Of a stretch of DNA of 64,000 nt, positions 57,775 to 64,000 are shown piece after piece. Under the pieces are notes generated by a model, which did no database searches, was not told the origin of the DNA, and saw only the letters and a list, made by a program, of their open reading frames with translations. Where the stretch lies: positions 1-64,000 of the forward strand of contig NZ_JAJQMN010000006.1 in NCBI RefSeq assembly GCF_028994775.1. Direction: 5' to 3'. Numbering within the stretch: position 1 is the first letter of the stretch; each line of letters opens with the position of its first letter. Made by a program: the position numbers and the translations under genes. The DNA comes from Promicromonospora iranensis. Lineage in GTDB: Bacteria > Actinomycetota > Actinomycetes > Actinomycetales > Cellulomonadaceae.

Positions 57775-60300
57775 TCACCGCACACCCAGCACGAACGGGT
57801 ACACGGCTGCCGCACCGGCCTGGCGGAGCAGCCGGGCGGCGACCGTGAGCGTCCAGCCCGAGTCGGTGTAGTCGTCCACCAGCAGCACGGTGCGGCCCGG
57901 CAGGCCGCGCAGCGCTCCCTCACCGAGCTGCAGCTGCAGACGCCGGGCCACTCCCGCGAGCCGCATCGCCGAGTTCACGTCGTGGCGGCCGGGCTGCTCC
58001 TGCCCGGCGACCGGACCGATGGCGCCGATCATCGGCACGCCGAGGTACTTCGCCAGTCCGGTGGCCAGGTGGTACGACAGCTGCGGCCGCGTGATGGACC
58101 GGACCGCCACCACCGCCTCGATCACGAGCGGGCCGGGCTCCGCCTCGCCCGTACCGTCCGGCTCACCGGCCTCACCGGCGCCCGCCTCGACGGGATCGGC
58201 GGCGTCGGCCACCGGGCGGAGTGCGCTCCACTCGTCGAGCACGCGCGCAGCGGCCCGGCGCAGCGGCACCGGGAGCTCGCCGTCGCCCGCCGTCGGGGCG
58301 AGCAGGTCACGCAACGGACCGGACCAGCCCAGGCCGTCGAGCCGGGCGACCGCCCGGCCCGGTTCGGCGAGCTCGGCAGGCGGGATCTTGCCCTTGAGGT
58401 CCAGGCCGATCGAGGCCAGGCCGGTGGGCCACATCTTGCGGGTCTCGACCTCGACGCCCGGACGGTCCATCTCGGCACGCGCCGCGGCGACCGCCTCGGC
58501 GTCGGGCGGCTCCGGCAGCGCCATCCCGCCGCACCGGTCGCAGCGGCCGCAGCGCCAGCCGGGTGCCAGCTCCGGGTCGTCGAGCTGGGCGCGCAGGTAC
58601 GCCATGCGGCAGCCCTGGGTATTGACGTAGTCCACCATCGCCTGCTGCTCCGCGGCGCGGCTGGCGGAGACCCTCGCGTACCGCTCGGCGTCGTACGACC
58701 ACTCCTGGCCGGTGGACTCCCACCCGCCGCGGACCCGCCGCACGGCGCCGTCGACGTCGAGCACCTTGAGCATGGTCTCCAGGCGGGAGCGACGCAGGTC
58801 AACCTGCGTCTCCAGCACGGCCGTCGACATGGTGCCGCCGCCGCGCAGCGCGTCGAGCGTCGCGCGTACCTGGTTCTCGGCGGGGAACGCCTGCTCGCCG
58901 AACCAGTCCCAGATCGCCTTGTCCTCCACACCCGGGAGCAGGACGACGAGCGCCTGGTCGACGCCACGTCCGGCACGACCGACCTGCTGGTAGTACGCGA
59001 TCGGCGACGACGGCGCACCGAGGTGCACCACGAACGCCAGGTCCGGCTTGTCGAAGCCCATGCCCAGCGCTGACGTCGCGACCAGCGCCTTGACCTCGTT
59101 GTTCTTGAGGTCCGCCTCCAGCTGCTCGCGCTGCGCGGGCTCGGTCCGGCCCGTGTACGCGGCGACCGCGAGGCCGTACCCGCGCAGCTGCTCGGCGACC
59201 TGCTCCGCCGCCGAAACGGTGAGGCAGTAGACGATGCCGGAACCGTCGATGTCCTGCAGCGCCTCGGCGAGCCACGCCACGCGGGTGGGCTGGTCGCCGA
59301 GCTCCAGCACCGCCAGGTGCAGCGACTCGCGGTCGAGCCCGCCGCGCAGCACCAGCACCTCCTCGTCGCTCGCGCCGTCCGCGTGCACCGCGAGCTGCTC
59401 GGCGACGTCCTGCGTGACGCGCTCGTTCGCGGTGGCCGTCGTGGCGAGCACGGGGATCCCCGTGGGGAGGTCGGCCAGCAGCGTGCGGATACGCCGGTAG
59501 TCCGGGCGGAAGTCGTGCCCCCAGTCGGAGATGCAGTGCGCCTCGTCGATGACCACGAGCCCGGCGTCGGCCGCCAGACGCGGGAGCACCTCGTCCCGGA
59601 AGCCCGGGTTGTTCAGCCGCTCCGGCGAGCACAGCAGCACGTCGACCTCGCCGCGCGAGATGGAGGCGTGCACCTCGTCCCACTCGGTCATGTTGGCCGA
59701 GTTGATGGTCACCGCACGGATGCCCGCACGGGAGGCGGCCGAGATCTGGTCACGCATGAGCGCCAGCAGCGGCGACACGATCACGGTCGGGCCGGCGCCT
59801 CGCGCCCGGAGGAGCTTGGTCGCGACGAAGTACACGGCGGACTTGCCCCACCCGGTGCGCTGCACCACGAGCGCCCGGCGGTGGAACGCGGCGAGCGCCT
59901 CGATGGCGGTCCACTGGTCGTCGCGCAGGCGTGCCTCGTCGCGGCCGACGAGCTCGCGGAGCGCGGCCTCTGCCTCCTCGCGCAGGGACGCGCCCGGCGT
60001 GGCCGTGGCGACCGGAAGGGCTGCCGGCTCGGCGACGTCGGGTTCGGCCTCCGGCGCCGGTTCCAGCACCGGCTCCGGCGTCGGCTCGGGCTTGCGCCTG
60101 CGCAGCGGCGGGGCGGCCGCCGCTGCGGCCGCGTCCTCGTCCAGCAGCCCGCGCAGCATCTGCAGCTTGGCGGCCTGCGCCTCCGGCGTGTTCCGGGCGG
60201 ACGGCGGAGGCGCCGGGTCACCGACCTCGGTCAGGAACGCTGCGTCGTCCGGCGGCTCCTCCACGTTGAAGGGCAGATCTGCGAAGGGGTCTCTGGTCAC
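57775..60300 (-). CDS. RecQ-family helicase fused to a phosphoribosyltransferase-like domain
   Basis: An 841-residue protein. After a low-complexity E-P-rich region come RecQ motifs: Walker A in VVQRTGWGKSAVYF, VIDEAHCISDWGHDFRPDY (DEAH plus aromatic loop), and QVGRAGRGVDQA (motif VI). The zinc-binding segment has Cys at CRMAYL and CGRCDRCGG. The last 150 residues end in VLLVDDYTDSGWT, a PRPP-loop motif of type I phosphoribosyltransferases. So DNA unwinding is joined to a nucleotide-related fold of unknown job. GTG 60300 is preceded by TAGGAT at 7 bases. Confidence 0.85.
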   Translation of the reverse strand: MTRDPFADLPFNVEEPPDDAAFLTEVGDPAPPPSARNTPEAQAAKLQMLRGLLDEDAAAAAAAPPLRRRKPEPTPEPVLEPAPEAEPDVAEPAALPVATATPGASLREEAEAALRELVGRDEARLRDDQWTAIEALAAFHRRALVVQRTGWGKSAVYFVATKLLRARGAGPTVIVSPLLALMRDQISAASRAGIRAVTINSANMTEWDEVHASISRGEVDVLLCSPERLNNPGFRDEVLPRLAADAGLVVIDEAHCISDWGHDFRPDYRRIRTLLADLPTGIPVLATTATANERVTQDVAEQLAVHADGASDEEVLVLRGGLDRESLHLAVLELGDQPTRVAWLAEALQDIDGSGIVYCLTVSAAEQVAEQLRGYGLAVAAYTGRTEPAQREQLEADLKNNEVKALVATSALGMGFDKPDLAFVVHLGAPSSPIAYYQQVGRAGRGVDQALVVLLPGVEDKAIWDWFGEQAFPAENQVRATLDALRGGGTMSTAVLETQVDLRRSRLETMLKVLDVDGAVRRVRGGWESTGQEWSYDAERYARVSASRAAEQQAMVDYVNTQGCRMAYLRAQLDDPELAPGWRCGRCDRCGGMALPEPPDAEAVAAARAEMDRPGVEVETRKMWPTGLASIGLDLKGKIPPAELAEPGRAVARLDGLGWSGPLRDLLAPTAGDGELPVPLRRAAARVLDEWSALRPVADAADPVEAGAGEAGEPDGTGEAEPGPLVIEAVVAVRSITRPQLSYHLATGLAKYLGVPMIGAIGPVAGQEQPGRHDVNSAMRLAGVARRLQLQLGEGALRGLPGRTVLLVDDYTDSGWTLTVAARLLRQAGAAAVYPFVLGVR

Positions 60301-60382
60301 GTCATCGATCCTAAGAGCAGCCACCGACACCGCGAGCGGGTTATCCACACCGACCACGTCCGCGGTACCTAGAATCACCGCC

Positions 60383-61057
60383 GTGACCTCCACCACGAGC
60401 ACGTCCGAGCCGCCGGCGGACCGGGAAGCACGCCGCGCGGACTTCCTGGCCTACTACGACGCAGAGGCCGCGGACCGGGCGCTGCGGCCGATCCCGCCGT
60501 GGCGCACCGCCGCACGGGAGGAGTTCCTGGCCCGGCTCACGGAGGAGCGGTCGCGCACGGTGCTGGAGATCGGCTGCGGCCCGGGCCTGGACGGTGCGGC
60601 GTTCACCGCCGCCGGCTTCGTGTACACGGGAGCCGACCTCTCCCCCGGCATGGTCGAGGTCGCCCGCGCGGCGGACCTGGACGCACACGTCGCGCCGGCG
60701 ACCGACCTGCCGTTCGACGACCACGCCTTCGACGCCGTCTGGTCCATGAGCACCCTGATGCATCTCGACGACGACGAGCTGGAGGCGGCACTGTCCGAGA
60801 TCACCCGGGTACTGGTGCCGGGCGGGTTGTTCGCGGTCGGCATGTGGGGCGCGGCGGAGCTGACCGTCGGCCCGTCGGCAGAGCCCGACCAGGACTACGG
60901 TCCGCCCCGCTACTTCCACCGCCGCACCGATGCGCTGGTCCGCGAACGCCTCGGAGAGCACGGTGAGGTCGAGTCCTGGTGGACACGGCCGAGCCGTCCG
61001 GGCAGCAGCCATCGCTATCAGTACGCGGTGGTGCGCGCGGACGGCCCGGGCGCCTGA
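60383..61057 (+). CDS. SAM-dependent methyltransferase
   Basis: A 224-residue class I methyltransferase: SAM loop VLEIGCGPGLDG, second strand YTGADLSPGMVEVARA, and DAVWSMSTLMHLDDDELEAAL as in the ubiquinone/sarcosine-type group. The substrate is unknown. GTG 60383 is seven bases after TAGAAT, giving a leaderless mRNA. It is divergent from the RecQ gene; the 82-base gap holds both promoters. Confidence 0.82.
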   Translation: MTSTTSTSEPPADREARRADFLAYYDAEAADRALRPIPPWRTAAREEFLARLTEERSRTVLEIGCGPGLDGAAFTAAGFVYTGADLSPGMVEVARAADLDAHVAPATDLPFDDHAFDAVWSMSTLMHLDDDELEAALSEITRVLVPGGLFAVGMWGAAELTVGPSAEPDQDYGPPRYFHRRTDALVRERLGEHGEVESWWTRPSRPGSSHRYQYAVVRADGPGA

Positions 61058-61067
61058 CGCCGGGCGG

Positions 61068-62426
61068 CTACCGACCCTGCAACGCCTTCACGTTGTCGCC
61101 GAAGGTCCAGCCGCGCGACCCGTCCCAGTTGATCGACCAGGTCATGAGGCCCTTGAGCGCCCCGTTGTACGAGCCGTACGCCTGACTCACCAGGGACGGC
61201 ACCATGTAGCCGCCGCCCGCGCCCTGCTGGGCCGGCAGGCCTGGGACCTGCTTGTCGTAGGGCACGCGGATCGTCGTCCCCTGGATGGTGAGCCCCGCGT
61301 TCAGGCAGTCGGTCTGTGCCCGGAAGCCCTCGACGGTGCCCGCCGCGTAGGAGTTGCCCGAGCAGTCGTACATCGACCCGTTGTAGTACTGCATGTTGAG
61401 CCACCACAGGCGCCCGTTGTCGGCGTACTTCTTGATGATCGGCAGGTACGAACCCCAGATCGAGCCGTAGACGACGCTGCCCCCGGTGACGTACGCCGTC
61501 TCGGGCGCCATGGTGAGCCCGAACCCGGCCGGCATACCGGCGAGCACGCCGTCGATGATCCTGATCAGGTTGGCCTGCGTCGTCGAGAGCTGCGTGATCG
61601 AGCCGCTGCCGGTCAGGCCCGTCTCGATGTCGATGTCGATCCCGTCGAAGTTGTACTCGCGCAGGATCGGCACGATCGTCTCGACGAACCGGTCGGCCAC
61701 CGCCTGGGAGGACAGGTCGATCCCGGCGGTGGCACCGCCGATCGACATGAGGATCGTCAGCCCGCTCTCCTTCGCCGCGCACATCTCCTCGGGCGTCGGG
61801 ACCCGCACGCCGGAGTCCATGCCGTCCTCCCACAGGACCGTGCCGTCGGAACGGATCACGGGGAACGCGAGGGTCGCCACGTTGTAGCCGTGCTGCGTGA
61901 TGCGCGAGTCGGTGACGGGGATCCAGCCGAGGCCGGGGTGCACGCCGTTGCTCGCGCCGTCCCAGTTCTCCCAGTAGCCCTGCAGCACCTTGCCCGACGG
62001 GCGCGGACGCTGGCCGCAGTCCGTGGGCGTGGGCTCCGGGTCCGGTGTCGGATCGGTGGGGTCCGGGTCCGGGTCGGGCGTCGGATCGGTGGGGTCCGGG
62101 TCCGGGTCGGGCGTCGGGTCGGTCGGGTCCGGGTCGGGCTGGGTCGCGCACGCGCCGTCGTCGGCCCAGAGGCTGGGCGTGGTGCCCGGCGTCCAGCCGG
62201 CGCCGACGTGCGCGGTGTGCCCCACCCGCGCGGTATACCCGCGACCGAGGTGGGTCACCCGGTCGCCGGTGGCGTACGTGCTGCCCTCGGCCCATGTCGC
62301 CGCGGCGCAGTCCACGACGGCCGGCGCCGCGAACGGCCCGGCCTGCGCCGCGAGGGCCGGTATCGCGAGACCGCTGACCAGCACGGCGGCGATGCCCGCC
62401 GCCAGGAACGATGTACGCCGTCTCAT
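61068..62426 (-). CDS. Secreted GH18 chitinase with CBM and D-P-T linker
   Basis: A 452-residue exported chitinase. Signal peptide residues 1-30. A CBM5/12-like chitin-binding module follows (ATWAEGSTYATGDRVTHLGRGYTA ... WADDGAC). A repetitive linker of D-P/T-P units comes next, then the GH18 barrel with FDGIDIDIE (catalytic Glu) and MSIGGA. It hydrolyses chitin outside the cell. ATG 62426 follows GAGGAG; the frame upstream lacks the signal peptide pattern. Confidence 0.92.
   Translation of the reverse strand: MRRRTSFLAAGIAAVLVSGLAIPALAAQAGPFAAPAVVDCAAATWAEGSTYATGDRVTHLGRGYTARVGHTAHVGAGWTPGTTPSLWADDGACATQPDPDPTDPTPDPDPDPTDPTPDPDPDPTDPTPDPEPTPTDCGQRPRPSGKVLQGYWENWDGASNGVHPGLGWIPVTDSRITQHGYNVATLAFPVIRSDGTVLWEDGMDSGVRVPTPEEMCAAKESGLTILMSIGGATAGIDLSSQAVADRFVETIVPILREYNFDGIDIDIETGLTGSGSITQLSTTQANLIRIIDGVLAGMPAGFGLTMAPETAYVTGGSVVYGSIWGSYLPIIKKYADNGRLWWLNMQYYNGSMYDCSGNSYAAGTVEGFRAQTDCLNAGLTIQGTTIRVPYDKQVPGLPAQQGAGGGYMVPSLVSQAYGSYNGALKGLMTWSINWDGSRGWTFGDNVKALQGR
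62038..62140. repeat. Minisatellite coding the chitinase linker
   Basis: About three near-identical units of roughly 33 bases built from GGGTCCGGGTC and GGCGTCGGATCGG encode the D-P/T-P linker. Length variation between strains is likely. Confidence 0.75.
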
Positions 62427-62553
62427 GGCACTCCTCGGGTCCAGGCCGGATGGGGCATTTGTGAGGAACGCTAGCCAAATGCGGCGTACCGGGGAATACG
62501 GGGAACCCACACCCTGGGCACCGGTCGACGACCAGCGCCCGCCCGCCCCGACC

Positions 62554-62559
62554 TAGACT
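62554..62559 (+). promoter_or_regulatory. -10 box for leaderless PPOX mRNA
   Basis: TAGACT ends exactly six bases before the GTG at 62566. Confidence 0.55.
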
Positions 62560-62565
62560 CGCGTC

Positions 62566-62970
62566 GTGATCCGACTCAACCCCGAGCAGCTCGTCTTCGT
62601 CACCGAGCGCCACCTCGCGACCCTCACCACCCTGCGCCCTGACGGGACCCCGCACGTGGTCCCCGTCGCCTTCACCTGGGACGCCGACGCCGGGGTCGCG
62701 CGGATCACGACGAACCGCACCTCCTTCAAGGCGCGCAACGCCACCCCGTTGCCCGACGGCGGAGACCCGCGCGCCGCGCTCTGCCAGGTCGCCGGCGGCC
62801 GTTGGATCACGCTCGAGGGCACCATCGCCGTCAGCGAGGACGAGGCCGAGATCGCCGACGCCGTCGCACGGTACGCGCGCCGCTACCGCCAGCTGGGGCC
62901 GAACCCGGACCGGATCGTGCTGCGCGTGACCGTCGACAAGGTGATGGCGTCGACGTACATGGCGTCCTGA
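62566..62970 (+). CDS. PPOX-class (F420-binding type) protein
   Basis: A 134-residue split-barrel flavin/F420-binding protein. Typical segments are HLATLTTLRPDGTPHVVPVAFTWD, ARITTNRTSFKARN and RWITLEGTIAVSEDEAE. Probable F420-dependent reductase of unknown substrate. It begins with GTG six bases after TAGACT. It is convergent with the S4 gene; a hairpin lies between. Confidence 0.82.
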   Translation: MIRLNPEQLVFVTERHLATLTTLRPDGTPHVVPVAFTWDADAGVARITTNRTSFKARNATPLPDGGDPRAALCQVAGGRWITLEGTIAVSEDEAEIADAVARYARRYRQLGPNPDRIVLRVTVDKVMASTYMAS

Positions 62971-62978
62971 CCCCACAT

Positions 62979-63041
62979 TGGTTGTGGGCGTGATCGTTGC
63001 GCCTACCCGCCAGTTGAGGCAGAGCGATCACGCCCCAACCA
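62979..63041. repeat. Palindrome between convergent PPOX and S4 genes
   Basis: About 17 paired positions (62979-62996 with 63024-63041) with one bulged base and a roughly 27-base loop. The stem holds TGATCG and GGTTG, unlike GC-only terminators. It can end transcription from both sides. Confidence 0.7.
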
Positions 63042-63046
63042 GGTGG

Positions 63047-63307
63047 TCAGCCGACCTTCGCCGACTCGTCGCCCGTCGCCAGCGCCACGCTGACCACGTC
63101 GCCGCGTACGAGCTGCCGGCCGCGGCGGGTCTCGACCTCGCCGTTGACCCGCACCTCGCCGTCGGCGATGAGGTCGCGCGCCTGCGCGCCGTCCTCGGCA
63201 AGGTCGGCGAGCTTCAGGAACTGGCCCAGGCGGATGACATCGTCCCGGATCGGGACCTCGGGCACGGAGCCGGAATCGGATGCTGGGTGGGATGCAGAGT
63301 TGGACAC
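63047..63307 (-). CDS. RNA-binding S4-domain protein
   Basis: An 86-residue protein of the YbcJ/YaaA-like S4 group. The S4 core is IRLGQFLKLADLAEDGAQARDLIADGEVRVNGE, ending with the basic TRRGRQLVRGD. It likely binds structured RNA. GTG 63307 lies six bases after GACAAT, a plausible -10, so I prefer it over the earlier codons. It diverges from hisD. Confidence 0.82.
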   Translation of the reverse strand: MSNSASHPASDSGSVPEVPIRDDVIRLGQFLKLADLAEDGAQARDLIADGEVRVNGEVETRRGRQLVRGDVVSVALATGDESAKVG

Positions 63308-63334
63308 CACAGCATTGTCTCCCGCTCGCCGCCA

Positions 63335-63340
63335 TAGACT
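63335..63340 (+). promoter_or_regulatory. -10 box for leaderless hisD mRNA
   Basis: TAGACT, six bases before the hisD GTG. The stretch TAGACTGG-CGG-TGAT is nearly the same as that before hisC. Confidence 0.6.
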
Positions 63341-63346
63341 GGCCGG

Positions 63347-64000
63347 GTGATCCAACGCATCGATCTGCGCGGCCGGCCTCTCGGCCGGCGCGCCCTCCTC
63401 GACGTCCTACCCCGTGCCGAGGCCGGAGTGGACGAGGCCGTCCATGCGGTCGAGCCGTTGCTGCGCCAGGTCCGCGAGGGCGGCGCGGCCGCGCTGCGTG
63501 AGATCGGTCTGCGGTTCGACGGGATCGCGCCCGAGCACCTGCGGGTGCCCACCACCGCCCTGACGGACGCCCTCGACAGCCTGACGCCGCTGGTGCGCCG
63601 GGCCCTGGAGGAATCGATCCGCCGTGTCCGCCGGACGCACGCCGAGCAGCTTCCCGCCGACCACGTGACCGACCTCGCGCCGGGCGCCGTCGTGCGGCAG
63701 CGCTGGATCCCGGTCCAGCGGGTCGGCCTGTACGCGCCAGGCGGGCTGGCGGTGTACCCGTCGTCGGTCGTGATGAACGTCGTCGCCGCGCAGGAGGCGG
63801 GCGTGCCCGGCCTCGCCGTCGCCTCACCACCGCAGAAGGACAACGGCGGCCTGCCGCACCCGACCATCCTCGCCGCGTGCGCGCTGCTGGGCGTGGACGA
63901 GGTCTACGCGGTCGGCGGCGCGCAGGCGGTCGCGATGTTCGCGTACGGCGTTCCCGGGAGCGAGCCGCAGGACGGCGAGACGCTGTGCGAGCCCGTCGAC
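63347..64000 (+). CDS. hisD: Histidinol dehydrogenase, 3' part beyond the window
   Basis: Last two steps of histidine synthesis. The visible 218 residues start VIQRIDLRGR and include QRVGLYAPGGLAVYPSSVVMNVV and the PPQKDNGGLPHPTILAAC segment with the active-site region, ending at the window edge. It is on the plus strand, unlike hisC-B-H-A, and separated from them by about 5.6 kb. GTG 63347 is exactly six bases after TAGACT. Confidence 0.93.
   Translation, partial: MIQRIDLRGRPLGRRALLDVLPRAEAGVDEAVHAVEPLLRQVREGGAAALREIGLRFDGIAPEHLRVPTTALTDALDSLTPLVRRALEESIRRVRRTHAEQLPADHVTDLAPGAVVRQRWIPVQRVGLYAPGGLAVYPSSVVMNVVAAQEAGVPGLAVASPPQKDNGGLPHPTILAACALLGVDEVYAVGGAQAVAMFAYGVPGSEPQDGETLCEPVD

Overview
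The window is GC-rich DNA (about 70 percent G+C by eye) from an actinobacterium. The gene order, the arginine and histidine clusters, the F420-type enzymes, the frequent GTG starts and the secreted polysaccharide hydrolases fit Micrococcales, probably Promicromonosporaceae or Cellulomonadaceae. The family assignment is inference.

Layout, left to right. At 1-25 is the 5' end of a 16S rRNA gene on the minus strand. Its leader and two promoter-like sites fill the region to about 515, and a hexanucleotide repeat follows. Next come glmS, a small conserved gene and tyrS (929-4471, minus). An accessory stretch (4733-10777) holds an MFS exporter behind a SoxR/MerR-type site, an ATP-grasp ligase, a DNA glycosylase, a PadR/membrane-protein pair and a small kinase. 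The complete arginine cluster argC-J-B-D-F-R-G-H reads leftward from 19693 to 10895, with an ARG box at its head. From 19775 to 29138 are oxidoreductases, a secreted GH43 with a carbohydrate-binding domain, a trans-aconitate methyltransferase, and a GH15 trehalase-like enzyme translationally coupled to a glucose-dehydrogenase-like enzyme. From 30102 to 38216 is the translation block pheT-pheS, remnants of a TetR/alcohol dehydrogenase pair, thpR, a VanZ protein, an rRNA methyltransferase, rplT, rpmI and infC (AUC start).

From 38591 to 51271 is a second accessory block. It contains a fur-catalase pair, a secreted GH18 resembling endo-beta-N-acetylglucosaminidases, an RDD membrane protein, a solute-binding lipoprotein-LacI-GH92 operon and a GH38 mannosidase. 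Together these look like a locus for breaking down high-mannose glycans. DUF1844, a coiled-coil membrane protein and a trypsin-like lipoprotein follow (51366-53037). Then come sseB and the leftward his operon (hisC, hisB, an unknown gene, hisH, priA; 57696-53785). hisD lies apart at 63347 on the plus strand. Between hisC and hisD are a RecQ helicase fused to a phosphoribosyltransferase-like domain, a methyltransferase, a chitinase, a PPOX-class protein and an S4 protein.

Three recurrent non-coding themes stand out. (1) Many genes start at an ATG or GTG exactly 6-8 bases after a TANNNT -10 box, so their mRNAs are probably leaderless. (2) Long, nearly perfect palindromes lie at 3' ends of genes. 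Two of them share sequence, and several have a duplicated arm. (3) A roughly 20-base repeat is inserted in frame in at least four genes and reads V-E-P-V-E-T or close to it. Nothing here is clearly a new defence system or mobile element. The least conventional items are the palindromes, the mannoside locus and the RecQ fusion.
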